Part shown: positions 1-8,342 of the stretch, in pieces
Position numbering within the stretch: position 1 is the first letter of the stretch
How the letters are laid out: every line of letters begins with the position of its first letter
NCBI GenBank assembly: GCA_025934735.1
Contig: JAICWP010000003.1
Coordinates: forward strand, 124,001-188,000
Source: Terriglobales bacterium
Lineage (GTDB): Bacteria > Acidobacteriota > Terriglobia > Terriglobales > Acidobacteriaceae
DNA: 64,000 bases
Reading direction: 5' to 3'
The notes under the pieces: model-generated
What the model saw: only the letters and a program-made list of their open reading frames with translations
Databases searched by the model: none
Told to the model about the DNA's origin: nothing
Translations under genes and position numbers: made by a program

Positions 1-136
1 TACACACTACGAAATAGTCCGTGAAGGCGCCGGAACCCTTCTCCATTTCCAGGATGGCGACGTCTTCCGCTTTCTTTTCGACGCAAGCGCCGAGGGCTTG
101 CGAGACCTGTTGCCTGAGATTGTTTTTCTTCGCCAT
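1..136 (-). CDS. rsfS: Ribosomal silencing factor RsfS, partial (N-terminal 45 residues)
   Basis: The gene runs off the left edge of the window. Reading from the ATG at 136 gives a protein starting MAKKNNLRQQVSQALGAC and continuing with a KKAEDVAILEM block and TDYFVVC, the conserved N-terminal pattern of RsfS/Iojap proteins. In characterised bacteria RsfS binds L14 of the 50S subunit and blocks subunit joining in starvation. The gene lies directly downstream of nadD on the same strand, the usual nadD-rsfS neighbourhood. Only the first third is visible, so the C-terminal half cannot be judged. Confidence 0.85.
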   Translation of the reverse strand, partial: MAKKNNLRQQVSQALGACVEKKAEDVAILEMEKGSGAFTDYFVVC

Positions 137-255
137 AGTAAACCGATGAACCCATGCTCTTGCTGGCTTTTACTGCTGGCTCTTAGCTCTAGCCCTTAGC
201 TTGAATCTCTACGACTCTGAGAGCCAAAAACGGCTAAGCGCAAAATGACCAACAT
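137..255. repeat. Degenerate word-repeat spacer between nadD and rsfS
   Basis: The 119-nt spacer is built from variants of a few short words: gctggctttt, ctggctcttagctc, cccttagcttg, then gaccaacatctaac and gaccaacaactgc. It has no coding potential and no clear terminator. The same style of degenerate short-word spacer recurs at many gene ends in this window. Confidence 0.5.
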
Positions 256-1059
256 CTAACGACCAACAACTGCATTCTCCAATCCAGCTTCCGCTGCCTG
301 CGCGTCGCGGTATAGCCGCATTTTCTTGATGTATTCCGCGACCGGTTCGGGCACAAAGCGCGATAGCGAGCGCCCGTTTACGGCGGCGGCCCGAATCTGG
401 GTAGAGGAAACCGGCACGTTCACGCCCTCTAGGAAATGTATGTGCGCCCGGCCCAGCACCAACTCGCCCTGCGCCGGCTGCTTGCGAAAGGCCTGGCTCA
501 CCGCCTGCTTGGGGCGGATGCTTTCCGGCAGCGCCTCCGCCACCTGGGCCAGGCTGTGCCCGGGCCGGCTGCCCACGATAAATTCGGCTTCCCCGAGCAG
601 CGCCTCCGCTTCCTTCCACTGTGCGATCTTCAGGAACGCGTCAATGCCGACGATGAAAAACAGGCGATCGCTCTTGCCCAGGGTACGCTTGAAACGGCGC
701 ACCGTATCAATCGAATAGTTTGTCCCTGGCCCGGCATGGTGCATGTGGCCGGAGCGCGCCGCCTTGGCTCCTTTGCGGAAGCGCGGCATCTCGACTACCT
801 CTCCGGGATCGCCGGCCGGGTTTCCATGCGGCGCTTCCAGCCGTGAAGGGAAGAACGCCTTCTGGTCCAGAGTGGCCAGGGCCAGCATGGCATAGCGATC
901 TTCGAACGCGGCCAGGGGCTGCCCGGAACGCAGCGGGGGCACGTTGGCCGGCACGAAGTGGATTTGCTTCAGGTCGAAGCGCTGCTGGGCCGCTTGGGCC
1001 AGGGCGAGATGACCTTTGTGCACGGGATCGAAGGTACCGCCGAATAGGGCGATATTCAT
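256..1059 (-). CDS. nadD: Nicotinate-nucleotide adenylyltransferase
   Basis: NadD transfers AMP from ATP to nicotinate mononucleotide, giving deamido-NAD in NAD biosynthesis. The 267-aa protein opens with the nucleotidyltransferase signature GGTFDPVHKGH (residues 7-17) and ends with the SSTQIR motif (218-223), which binds the ATP phosphates. It is longer than usual NadD (about 190-220 aa). Roughly residues 76-113 form an extra Gly/Pro/Arg-rich stretch between the FPSRLE and NYSIDTV conserved blocks, where the family normally has only a few residues. The reading frame is intact through it. It lies 93 nt downstream of obgE and upstream of rsfS. Confidence 0.93.
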   Translation of the reverse strand: MNIALFGGTFDPVHKGHLALAQAAQQRFDLKQIHFVPANVPPLRSGQPLAAFEDRYAMLALATLDQKAFFPSRLEAPHGNPAGDPGEVVEMPRFRKGAKAARSGHMHHAGPGTNYSIDTVRRFKRTLGKSDRLFFIVGIDAFLKIAQWKEAEALLGEAEFIVGSRPGHSLAQVAEALPESIRPKQAVSQAFRKQPAQGELVLGRAHIHFLEGVNVPVSSTQIRAAAVNGRSLSRFVPEPVAEYIKKMRLYRDAQAAEAGLENAVVGR

Positions 1060-1152
1060 GAACTGCGTTCGGTTCTCAGCAGTAGTTTCGCGTTAAACGG
1101 CAAAGGTTGCAAGGGGGCAAGCCCGAATGTTACTCGCCCGTGCGGCCTAGCA

Positions 1153-2196
1153 TTAGTCGGCGAGGGCTTCGGCCTCACGTTGCCGCAATTCTTCCAGGCG
1201 ACGAGACATGGCCAGCTTGAGCTGCTCGACTCCTTCCCCGGTAGCCGCAGATATTGGATAAAGCTCCAGCCCCTGCTTTTTGGCGTAGCGGCGCAGCTTG
1301 GAGAGCTTCTCCTTGTTTGCAATGTCCATTTTGGAGGCCGCCAGCAGCACGGGCTTTTCCTCCAGGTGGGCGCCAAAGCTCTTCAGTTCGCCGGCGATGA
1401 CCTCAAGGTCGTGCAGCGGGTCGGGACGGCCGCTCGAATCGGAAACATCTACGAGGTGCACCAGCAGCCGGGTGCGCTCAATGTGGCGCAGGAACTGAGT
1501 CCCTAGCCCCGCACCGGTGTGGGCTCCTTCGATCAGGCCGGGGATGTCGGCCACCACGAAGCTGACTTGGTCGGGATCGCCCAGGTTGCCGACCGCCACC
1601 ACGCCCAGGTTGGGCTGCAGGGTGGTAAAGGGGTAGTCCGCAATTTTTGGGCGCGCCGCCGAAATACGCGAGATCAATGTGGATTTGCCGACGTTGGGAT
1701 AACCGACCAGGCCGACATCGGCCAGCAGCTTGAGCTCCAACCGGTAGGCACGCTCCTCGCCGGGACGGCCTGGCTCGCATTCGCGGGGCGCCTGGTGGGT
1801 GGAAGTGGCAAAGCGGGCATTGCCGCGGCCGCCGCGCCCGCCGCGGGCGATGACCACCCGCTCGTCAGGGTGGGAAAAATCGTGCAGGCGCTCGCCGGTT
1901 TCGTCGTCATAGACGATGGTGCCCACCGGGACCTTGAGCACCACGTCAGCGCCGTCGCGCCCTTTGCGGTTGGCACCTTCGCCGTGACGGCCGCGCTCCG
2001 CGTTGTACTCGGGATTAAAGCGGAAGTGCACCAGGGTGTTGTGGCGTTCGCTGGATTCCATCACGACGTCGCCACCCTTGCCGCCGTCGCCGCCGGAAGG
2101 ACCGCCACGGGGCACGAACTTCTCGCGGCGGAAGGCCATGCAGCCGTTACCGCCGTCGCCCGCTTTCACCCGGATTTTTGCTTCATCTATGAACAT
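1153..2196 (-). CDS. obgE: Obg-family GTPase ObgE/CgtA
   Basis: This is a ribosome-assembly and stress GTPase. The 347-aa protein has the glycine-rich Obg fold (about residues 1-158, with repeated GGxGGxGG runs) and then a G domain. The G domain carries G1 GYPNVGKS (165-172), switch II DIPG (217-220) and a variant G4 motif, SKMD in place of NKxD. It ends soon after the G domain, so it lacks the variable C-terminal OCT domain found in some Obgs. The start is supported by GAGAG a few bases upstream. It follows rplU-rpmA, as in many bacteria, but an intrinsic terminator lies between rpmA and obgE. Confidence 0.95.
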   Translation of the reverse strand: MFIDEAKIRVKAGDGGNGCMAFRREKFVPRGGPSGGDGGKGGDVVMESSERHNTLVHFRFNPEYNAERGRHGEGANRKGRDGADVVLKVPVGTIVYDDETGERLHDFSHPDERVVIARGGRGGRGNARFATSTHQAPRECEPGRPGEERAYRLELKLLADVGLVGYPNVGKSTLISRISAARPKIADYPFTTLQPNLGVVAVGNLGDPDQVSFVVADIPGLIEGAHTGAGLGTQFLRHIERTRLLVHLVDVSDSSGRPDPLHDLEVIAGELKSFGAHLEEKPVLLAASKMDIANKEKLSKLRRYAKKQGLELYPISAATGEGVEQLKLAMSRRLEELRQREAEALAD

Positions 2197-2208
2197 TGAG
2201 CTCTCAGC

Positions 2209-2248
2209 CGAGGCAAAAAACGAAAGGCCTCGTATGCTGCACGAGGCC
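2209..2248 (-). terminator. Intrinsic terminator after rplU-rpmA
   Basis: Perfect 8-bp stem GGCCTCGT (2226-2233) / ACGAGGCC (2241-2248) with a 7-nt loop. Read on the minus strand it is followed by TTTCGTTTTTTG (2225 downwards). It lies 60-100 nt downstream of the rpmA stop and just upstream of obgE, so obgE probably depends on read-through or its own promoter. Confidence 0.8.
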
Positions 2249-2307
2249 GGAACGAAATCGAATTGAAATTCAAATTTCTCGGCGTACTCTGCGTCTCGAC
2301 GCGGGAA

Positions 2308-2571
2308 TCAGGATTTGGGGACAGGCTCGACCATCACAAACTTGCCCATGGACCCCTTATTGACGAACTTCAGCCGGCCCGTGATCTTGGCGAACAGGGT
2401 GTCATCCTTGCCGCGGCCCACATTCAGGCCCGGCTTCACCCGCGTGCCCCGCTGGCGAACAATGATGGTTCCGCCGGGGACCACCTGGCCTCCGAAAGCT
2501 TTAAATCCCAGCCGCTGCGCATTCGAATCGCGGCCATTGCGTGAACTGCCTAATCCCTTTTTGTGGGCCAT
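2308..2571 (-). CDS. rpmA: 50S ribosomal protein L27
   Basis: Component of the large subunit whose N-terminal arm reaches the peptidyl-transferase centre. The 87-aa sequence begins [20 protein letters not shown] and contains GVKVFGGQ-like (here GFKAFGGQ) and [10 protein letters not shown] blocks, all diagnostic of L27. An AAGGAG Shine-Dalgarno sits 6-7 nt before the ATG. There is no N-terminal pre-sequence of the Firmicutes cleaved type. It is the second gene after rplU; the 84-nt gap between them is a word-repeat spacer (ggctgttggcttttggctgc and variants). Confidence 0.97.
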   Translation of the reverse strand: MAHKKGLGSSRNGRDSNAQRLGFKAFGGQVVPGGTIIVRQRGTRVKPGLNVGRGKDDTLFAKITGRLKFVNKGSMGKFVMVEPVPKS

Positions 2572-2655
2572 AAAAGCTCCTTGGCTGTTGGCTTTTGGCT
2601 GCTAGCTTCAGCTAACTAGCTTTCCAGCTGCCTGGCTGGTTCTCTCTGAGTTCGA

Positions 2656-3159
2656 TTACTTCTTCTTTTTCCGCGCAGCGCTGGCTTTCCCTTTTGGCGC
2701 GGCGCTCTTCTTGGTTTTGGCCTTTTTTGCCGGGCTAGCCGCCTTGGCCTGGGGCTGTGCGCTTTCGGTCTCCGTGCCGGCTTCTGCCGCCGCTTTTTTG
2801 GGCTTGGCCTTGCGTTCCGGCTCTTCCGGGGCCGTAAACCGCTGGCCGTCGAAGGCAATCTCGGTGATGCGCACAGCAGTGTAGGGCTGACGGTGCCCAT
2901 ACATCTTCTTGTACTGCTTCTTGCGCTTGTAGTGGAAGACCAGCACTTTATCGGAGCGGCCGTCTCCCAGCACGCGGCCGGTGACGCTGGCTTGCGATTG
3001 GGGCCTGCTGGCTTGGCCCTCCCCGCCGGACACCAGCAGTACCTCAGAGAACTGCACGTTGCCGTCCTGGCGTTGCTCATCGGCCAGCTTTTCCACCCGG
3101 ATCACATCGCCGGGCGCTACGCGGTATTGTTTTCCCCCGGCACGAATGACTGCGTACAT
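2656..3159 (-). CDS. rplU: 50S ribosomal protein L21 with Lys/Ala-rich C-terminal tail
   Basis: Large-subunit 23S rRNA-binding protein. The start MYAVIRAGGKQYRVAPGD at 3159 is chosen because L21 always begins this way and GAGAGG precedes it; the frame stays open upstream to 3291 but that part has no family match. The canonical L21 part ends near residue 103. About 60 further residues follow, made mostly of Lys, Ala and Pro and ending in a KKKK run. The tail probably contacts rRNA; its role is inferred. The gene is transcribed with rpmA from a good promoter at 3300-3329. Confidence 0.95.
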   Translation of the reverse strand: MYAVIRAGGKQYRVAPGDVIRVEKLADEQRQDGNVQFSEVLLVSGGEGQASRPQSQASVTGRVLGDGRSDKVLVFHYKRKKQYKKMYGHRQPYTAVRITEIAFDGQRFTAPEEPERKAKPKKAAAEAGTETESAQPQAKAASPAKKAKTKKSAAPKGKASAARKKKK

Positions 3160-3299
3160 GATGCCTCTCTCGGTTTCGACTCCCAGGCGCAGTTCAGCGC
3201 GTTGGGATAAGGTGCGCTTTTGCTTGCTATGTTCCGTGCTGCGGCCTGCGGGCGGCAGCTCGCCCCAGAACGGGGCGGCAGATACAGGCAAACCTAGTT

Positions 3300-3329
3300 A
3301 TTTTAGCGTTTGCGCGCGGACAGCGTCAA
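3300..3329 (-). promoter_or_regulatory. Sigma70-type promoter of rplU-rpmA
   Basis: On the minus strand, -35 TTGACG (3324-3329) and -10 TAAAAT (3300-3305) are separated by 18 nt; each matches 5 of 6 consensus bases. The predicted start near 3292 leaves a leader of about 130 nt before rplU. That leader contains a GCCCC-AGAAC-GGGGC hairpin (about 3263-3277), a possible site for ribosomal-protein or attenuation control (inferred). Confidence 0.65.
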
Positions 3330-3388
3330 ACCTGCACTCCTGATTGCTGCGCGGAAGTATCCGACGTGCCCTATGCCGACGGTATCAG

Positions 3389-4093
3389 TCAGGGACGGGT
3401 CACGACCTGGTCGGGGGCGGAAGGCAGGACAAATTTGACGCCGCGCTCCTGGTTGGCTCGCAAGGTAGCGGAGAGATCAAGGTCCGCGAGCAGGACCTTC
3501 TGCGTCCAGTAGCCGTTCGTCCAGAAAGAGCCGGAAGCATACAGCGCAGGGCCGATAATGGAGTAACTGGACACTTCCTGCCGATGCCCGTCGCGAAAGA
3601 CCAGCACGGCAGGAGGAAGCTCAGGCCGTTGCTGGCCTGGGGACTGGGCGGACCCGGCCAGCGGCTGGTTTACCTGGCTGTCGGTCAGGCGCACAAAGTG
3701 GTCACCCTGCAACTCGATAAGCAGCGGATTGATGGGCTTGGTTTCCTGAATGGGAGTTGCCTGTTGAACCACCGTGGGAGCCGCAGGTTGCTGAACGACC
3801 TCCTGCTCTCTCTCCTGGGAATAGTAACCGTCATCCCACCAGAAGGCAGAACTCCCGAAAGGAGAAAGAAAGCGGTTCCGGTGAAAGCCGCGATGATGGA
3901 AGCCGCCCACGATGCCAGGCCGAACTGGCCTGGAGCCGAAACCATGCCCGGCGCCTGACCCGGCATGTCCCGTAGCCCCGCTGACGTGGGCGCCGCCGGC
4001 AACACCCAAGCCCCCGGTAGGGATTTGGGCCAGTAATGCGGAGGTCGCCAACAAAAGGGCCGCCATCAAAAGACACCGCGTCGGGTTTTTCAT
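3389..4093 (-). CDS. Secreted protein of unknown function, paralogue of the gene at 4106-4885
   Basis: The 234-aa product starts with a typical signal peptide (MKNPTRCLLMAALLLATSALLAQ), then a Gly/His-rich region and a GFHHRGFHRNRF stretch. The last 65 or so residues form a compact domain with VLVFRDGH, a Y-x-I-x-G segment, LADLDLSATLRAN and RGVKFVLP. The same domain ends the product of the upstream gene, and the Gly/His N-terminal half is also similar. The two lie 12 nt apart with a GAGG ribosome site, so they form an operon. I do not recognise an enzyme motif; an envelope role is inferred from the signal peptide. Confidence 0.8.
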   Translation of the reverse strand: MKNPTRCLLMAALLLATSALLAQIPTGGLGVAGGAHVSGATGHAGSGAGHGFGSRPVRPGIVGGFHHRGFHRNRFLSPFGSSAFWWDDGYYSQEREQEVVQQPAAPTVVQQATPIQETKPINPLLIELQGDHFVRLTDSQVNQPLAGSAQSPGQQRPELPPAVLVFRDGHRQEVSSYSIIGPALYASGSFWTNGYWTQKVLLADLDLSATLRANQERGVKFVLPSAPDQVVTRP

Positions 4094-4105
4094 GGTGTGC
4101 CTCAG

Positions 4106-4885
4106 CTACTCGCCCTTCACCGAAGCGGGAATGACGAAATCCACGCCACGGTCGTCATTAGCCTTCACTGTGGCCGGCAAATCAAGTTGCGAAAGCGGAA
4201 CTTTGCGCGGGTGCCCTGGCGTAAAGTCGTAAAGCATATCGCCGACGATGGCGTAATTCTGAACTTGCAGCTGATGGCCATCGCGGAACACCAATACGCT
4301 GGGATCCTGGGGCTGCGCCGGTTGGCTGCTCGCGGTCGAATTGACTTGGGCAGCCGCGGTATCATCCGCAGGCGCTGAGGCAGCTACCGGCGCGGGCTCA
4401 GGGTTCCCCACCGCAACGTCAGTCATATCTCCCGGGGTACGGCGCTCAAAAATCGTGGGGCCAGGAACCACAGCCTCGTCGTCGCCTCCCTCATCCGCCT
4501 GGTCCGGCGCAACCTCATACATCGGGGACGGGTCCACAACCACCGGCACGGGGACATAAACCGGATAAGCACCCACGAAAAGATTATTGTGATGGCGGTG
4601 ATGGAAGCCGTTGCTTGAGTCCACGTTTTGCGAACCTGGAGTACGCAGCATGGGCGGCACTCCGATGGGAGTGGGCGTGGGAAATCCGGGAGCAGGCGCA
4701 GGGGAGACGCCGATGGGGGTCGGCATGACGCGATGGTGTCCCAAGGGCCGGCCGGGCACAACTGAGGACTTGCTGGTGCCCTGCTGGCCATCAGGAGCAG
4801 GCATGCCGCGAACCTGAGCTGGGGAAAACGGCGCCAGAAGCGCCATTGCCAGCACCGCCGCCGCGCACGTCATCAGCCGCCGCAT
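4106..4885 (-). CDS. Secreted protein of unknown function, first gene of a paralogous pair
   Basis: The 259-aa product has a signal peptide (MRRLMTCAAAVLAMALLAPFSPAQ), a Pro/Gly low-complexity segment with PTPIGV repeats, a GFHHRHHNNLF motif, a Pro/Val-rich segment and an acidic linker. It ends with the domain VLVFRDGH...QLDLPATVKAN...RGVDFVIP shared with the downstream gene. No catalytic signature is visible. No Shine-Dalgarno lies at the usual spacing. Instead a TATGAT box sits exactly 6 nt before the ATG, so the mRNA may be leaderless. Confidence 0.8.
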   Translation of the reverse strand: MRRLMTCAAAVLAMALLAPFSPAQVRGMPAPDGQQGTSKSSVVPGRPLGHHRVMPTPIGVSPAPAPGFPTPTPIGVPPMLRTPGSQNVDSSNGFHHRHHNNLFVGAYPVYVPVPVVVDPSPMYEVAPDQADEGGDDEAVVPGPTIFERRTPGDMTDVAVGNPEPAPVAASAPADDTAAAQVNSTASSQPAQPQDPSVLVFRDGHQLQVQNYAIVGDMLYDFTPGHPRKVPLSQLDLPATVKANDDRGVDFVIPASVKGE

Positions 4886-4891
4886 AGCTAA

Positions 4892-4897
4892 ATCATA
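4892..4897 (-). promoter_or_regulatory. -10 box TATGAT 6 nt upstream of the start (leaderless candidate)
   Basis: Minus-strand TATGAT with exactly 6 nt to the ATG at 4885. A weak TTGGGG lies 16 nt further upstream as a possible -35. Transcription would begin at or next to the start codon. Confidence 0.45.
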
Positions 4898-5029
4898 CCC
4901 CTTGATTCAGATGCCCCAAAGACCTGATTGACTCGCCTATATTGCCGATCCCGGCGGGCCTGGGAAGACCCCGTGTTTTGTGGCGGTTGGCACCGGCGAG
5001 AGATTGCGAAAATAGCCGCCCAGCCGGAT

Positions 5030-6184
5030 TCACATCCGCCCGATGCGGCCCAGGGAGGTCACGCTCCAAACGATATAGGCGGCAAGCAGGCCGACGACGA
5101 TGCCCAGCACAATCTGGCGCTGGCGGGTTTCCAGCAGATCAGCGAGCACGCCGGCAATAAAGACAAACAGGATGGGCATGGCCACCAACTCAAATCCCTG
5201 CCCGGGCTGGTGGGGTGTGATCAAGCCGAGAAATAGAAAGATCGCGGTGACAACCAGTGGGGCGGCATTCCCGAAATAGCGGGCGCGCCGCCAGGCGAAG
5301 AACGTAATCAACGTCCCGGGAACGAAAATAACCAGAGCCGGGCTGGTGCGCACCAACCGGACCAGCAGGTCCCTGTAGCCGAAGGGCACGTTCAAGGCCC
5401 CCCAGGTTACATCCCAGAAGGCGGCCCGGTGCAGGCCCGCACTTAATGCCGCAAAACTGAAGGAATAGGCTGCCCACAAGATCACGAAAGCAATCACGCC
5501 GCTGGCGGCAAAAATAGCCAGCGCGGCGGCTCGCCGTCCCGGCGCCAGATAAAGCAGGAAGCCCAGGGCCATCGGCAACACTACCCACAGCGAAAACTGT
5601 GAGCCAATAGCCAGCGCCAGCGACAAACTCAGCAGCACGATGCGGCGCCAGTTCCACAGCACTCGCCGGGGCGCGTAGAGGGTATGGGCCACGGCGATGG
5701 AAGTAAAAATGGCGCCAAAAGCTCCCCAAGCAGCGGTCACCTCCGGCTGCACATAAAAGCTGGCGGCCTGGGCGATCATCAGGGGCGAAAAGCAATAAAG
5801 GGCGAGGGCAATGTAGCCCCCGGCGTTACCGTAGAGGCGGCGGGCCACATACCAGATGGAAGCCCCCAATAAGAGACCAAAGATCAGCCAGGGAAGGCGC
5901 ACCTGCCAACGCCAGGGGTTCAGGCTGGCGGCATCGCCGGCGCCGTGATAGGTGGCAATGGGCAGCGAGGCGACCAGGTAGTAGAGCGGCGAGCGGTAAG
6001 GATCCTGCACGTCAATGTGTCCCTGCTGCCACTGCGCGAGGCCGCGCTCCAGGAGGGCGCTTTCACTGGGAGAGATGGGAGCGGCGGCCATCAGCCACAC
6101 GCATTGCGCGGTGAACAGAAACAGCATGAGCAACGCTGCGAGTTGGGGGGCTCCAAAGCGGTCGCGAGTGAAGAATCTCGGCAT
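5030..6184 (-). CDS. Multi-pass membrane protein, ArnT/PMT-type glycosyltransferase-like
   Basis: The 384-aa product has about ten hydrophobic helices and almost no soluble part. After the first helix comes ISPSESALLERGLAQWQQG followed by DPYRSPLYYLVASLP. This matches the layout of GT39/GT83 lipid-linked-sugar transferases, where an acidic motif and an xxPPLYY-like segment follow TM1. The usual DE pair is replaced here by SES, so activity is uncertain. It may instead be an inactive or divergent relative, or a polymer-handling protein. The start is 50 nt from the divergent CPBP gene. Confidence 0.6.
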   Translation of the reverse strand: MPRFFTRDRFGAPQLAALLMLFLFTAQCVWLMAAAPISPSESALLERGLAQWQQGHIDVQDPYRSPLYYLVASLPIATYHGAGDAASLNPWRWQVRLPWLIFGLLLGASIWYVARRLYGNAGGYIALALYCFSPLMIAQAASFYVQPEVTAAWGAFGAIFTSIAVAHTLYAPRRVLWNWRRIVLLSLSLALAIGSQFSLWVVLPMALGFLLYLAPGRRAAALAIFAASGVIAFVILWAAYSFSFAALSAGLHRAAFWDVTWGALNVPFGYRDLLVRLVRTSPALVIFVPGTLITFFAWRRARYFGNAAPLVVTAIFLFLGLITPHQPGQGFELVAMPILFVFIAGVLADLLETRQRQIVLGIVVGLLAAYIVWSVTSLGRIGRM

Positions 6185-6234
6185 CCCGAACTGGTCATTG
6201 TTTTACCATGTGGAAGCACGCATCGGAAATCCGC

Positions 6235-7224
6235 ATGCCCGATGAGACCATCAACCCGCTCTCTTCCCCACCGCCGGGCGACAATCCAATCCCAGAACTG
6301 AAGCCCACATCGGGAGCACAGCGAGTCTTTGTGGGACCGCATGGCTTGCGAGCGGGCTGGCGATTCCTGATTTACCTGGCGCTCGGCACCATCTGTTTTT
6401 TTCTGTTTAGCTCGGCAGCGCAGTGGCTGGTTTCGCCGCGCCAGCCCGGTTTCAGCCCCTGGTTGATGCTGGCGCAGGAGATCGCCACTTTTCTGGCAGC
6501 GTTGGTTCCGGCGCTGATCCTGGGCAAGTTTGAGGAGCGGGCCCTGGGAGATTATGGCTTGCCTCGGCGCGCCATTTTTGCCCGCAGCTTTTGGGAGGGA
6601 ATGCTGTGGGGCATTATCTCGGTCAGCGTTCTGATGGCGGCGCTGCATGGGGCCGGCGCTTTTGACTACGGGAAGCTGGCGCTGCACGGGCACTACCTGA
6701 TCAAGTGGGGTGTGTTTTGGGGCGTGTTTTTTCTCTTTGTGGGATTGTTTGAGGAGTTTACCTTCCGCGGCTACACGCTTTTCACGCTCAGCACCGGCGT
6801 GGGCTTCTGGCCCGCCGCTCTCTTTTTATCCGTTCTGTTCGGCGCGATTCATATGGGAAACCCGGGGGAGGAGTGGGCGGGCGGGTTGGCCGCCGCCCTG
6901 ATCGGGCTCTGGCTGGCGCTGACCCTCCGCCGCACCGGTACGTTGTGGCTGGCCATTGGCTTCCATATGTCGTTCGACTGGGGCGAGACCTTCCTTTATT
7001 CCGTGCCCAATAGTGGGAACGTGATGCCCGGGCATCTGTTGAGCTCGCATTTCCATGGGCCGCGCTGGCTGACCGGAGGGTCCGTGGGGCCCGAGGGCAG
7101 CGTGATGGTGTTCGGGTTAATCGCGCTTCTGTTCGTCGTGTTTGACCGGGTGCACCGGCAGACGAAATATCCAAAGATGCTTTCGCCTAAGGCGATTCCT
7201 GTGTCGCAGGTCAGCCGGGGCTAA
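6235..7224 (+). CDS. CPBP-family intramembrane metalloprotease (CAAX protease-like)
   Basis: Membrane protein of about 329 aa with multiple helices and the three CPBP/Abi motifs in order: EEFTFRGYTL (the EExxxR glutamates), FGAIHMGN (metal-ligand histidine) and GFHMSFDWGETF. The family includes Rce1-type prenyl-CAAX proteases and bacterial proteins linked to bacteriocin self-immunity; the substrate here is unknown. I prefer the ATG at 6235 because GGAAA precedes it; an in-frame ATG at 6208 would add nine residues. The stop codon lies inside a small GGCT-AAGCC palindrome. Confidence 0.8.
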   Translation: MPDETINPLSSPPPGDNPIPELKPTSGAQRVFVGPHGLRAGWRFLIYLALGTICFFLFSSAAQWLVSPRQPGFSPWLMLAQEIATFLAALVPALILGKFEERALGDYGLPRRAIFARSFWEGMLWGIISVSVLMAALHGAGAFDYGKLALHGHYLIKWGVFWGVFFLFVGLFEEFTFRGYTLFTLSTGVGFWPAALFLSVLFGAIHMGNPGEEWAGGLAAALIGLWLALTLRRTGTLWLAIGFHMSFDWGETFLYSVPNSGNVMPGHLLSSHFHGPRWLTGGSVGPEGSVMVFGLIALLFVVFDRVHRQTKYPKMLSPKAIPVSQVSRG

Positions 7225-7344
7225 AGCCGCGAACTTTTGTTGCCCAGAGTTCCGGACTGAAGTCCGGGGTTCTGTGGCGATCGTGGCGGCGGCGTCACTA
7301 CACCCTGCGCAGGCGAGCTAGTCCTGCCCGGGGCCGAGCCCCGG
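7214..7344. repeat. Cluster of three short palindromes between the CPBP and DnaC-like genes
   Basis: Three hairpin-forming units lie in the 239-nt spacer. They are CGGGGCT-AAAGCCGCG around 7216-7230, CCGGACT-GA-AGTCCGG at 7252-7267, and CCGGGGC-CGA-GCCCCGG at 7328-7344. None is followed by a T-run, so they do not look like intrinsic terminators. Similar units occur at 13224-13239, near 56256 and inside mnmE. Confidence 0.5.
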
Positions 7345-7463
7345 ACCCACACGGATAGCGGTCTTCCACAACTTGGCCCACAAGTTCACAACTTGTACAC
7401 AGAAACTTTCAGGGCGGGTATTGCGCCCGAGGCGGGGCTGAGGCACAGTCAGATCAGGTTCCT

Positions 7464-8213
7464 ATGAAGGCTTCCCTGGACATCTGCCCGGTCTGTGACG
7501 GGACGGGCTGGAAAAGCATCGCAACCGGAAAAGAACGGCGCGTTACGCGTTGCGATTGCACCTTACGGTCGCGAAACGAACGGCTGCTGGCCCAAGCGCG
7601 CATCCCCAAACGCTACGAACACTGCGAGCTATCCAATTTTGAGTTCGATGGGCCACACCGGTTGCTGGGCCCGGCGCGCATGGCCGCCTGCAAATTCGTA
7701 GAAGAATACCCCGTGGACAGCACCGGGCTGCTGCTGATTGGGCCCATCGGCGTGGGCAAAACGCATCTCGCCGTGGGCATCATCAAAGAGTTGATTGCCA
7801 GCAAGGGCATTGCCTGCTTGTTCTACGATTACCGCGAGCTGCTGAAGGAAATTCAAAATTCCTATAACAGCTCGGTGCAGGCGACCGAGTTGGAAGTGTT
7901 GCGGCCGGTATTCGAAAGCGAGGTGCTGGCCCTGGATGAACTGGGAGCGGTGAAGCCGACGGAGTGGGTGTGGGACACGGTGAGCCTCATCCTGAACACG
8001 CGCTACAACAACAACAAAACCACCATCATCACCACCAATTTTGACGACAAACCCGCTGGAGTGCTGGCCGGACCGCGGGCCGCCGCCCGGGAAGAGACCT
8101 TGGGCGACCGCATTGGCGAGCGCATGCGCTCCCGACTGCACGAGATGTGCCGCATGGTGAAGCTGGAGGGGGAAGACTTCCGGCAGAAGTTCCGCAGCGC
8201 CAGCTTCCGATAA
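7464..8213 (+). CDS. DnaC/IstB-type AAA+ ATPase with N-terminal zinc motif
   Basis: The 249-aa protein resembles DnaC/DnaI helicase loaders. A Cys cluster (C8, C11, C30, C32) forms a probable zinc site. Walker A GPIGVGKT is at 93-100, followed by a Walker B-type VLALDELGA near 155 and a sensor-like TIITTNFD. The C-terminal segment has R-rich GERMRSRL, as in DnaC/IstB. No IstA transposase or terminal repeats are nearby, so an IS21 helper is unlikely. A role in loading the replicative helicase is inferred. Confidence 0.8.
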   Translation: MKASLDICPVCDGTGWKSIATGKERRVTRCDCTLRSRNERLLAQARIPKRYEHCELSNFEFDGPHRLLGPARMAACKFVEEYPVDSTGLLLIGPIGVGKTHLAVGIIKELIASKGIACLFYDYRELLKEIQNSYNSSVQATELEVLRPVFESEVLALDELGAVKPTEWVWDTVSLILNTRYNNNKTTIITTNFDDKPAGVLAGPRAAAREETLGDRIGERMRSRLHEMCRMVKLEGEDFRQKFRSASFR

Positions 8214-8342
8214 CTGACATTGCCGATTTAAGACTGAGGGATTGGCAGCTTTCCCAGCATCTCCGCCTTTTCAATCGCCAACCTGCAATCATCGATCGCC
8301 AATTCCTCTGGGATGAGCTCCCGTATGCGGTAATAATGAATC

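Noticed and set aside
7464-8213. DnaC-like ATPase as an IS21 IstB helper
   Set aside because: No istA, no transposase and no terminal inverted repeats lie nearby; the neighbours are ordinary chromosomal genes.
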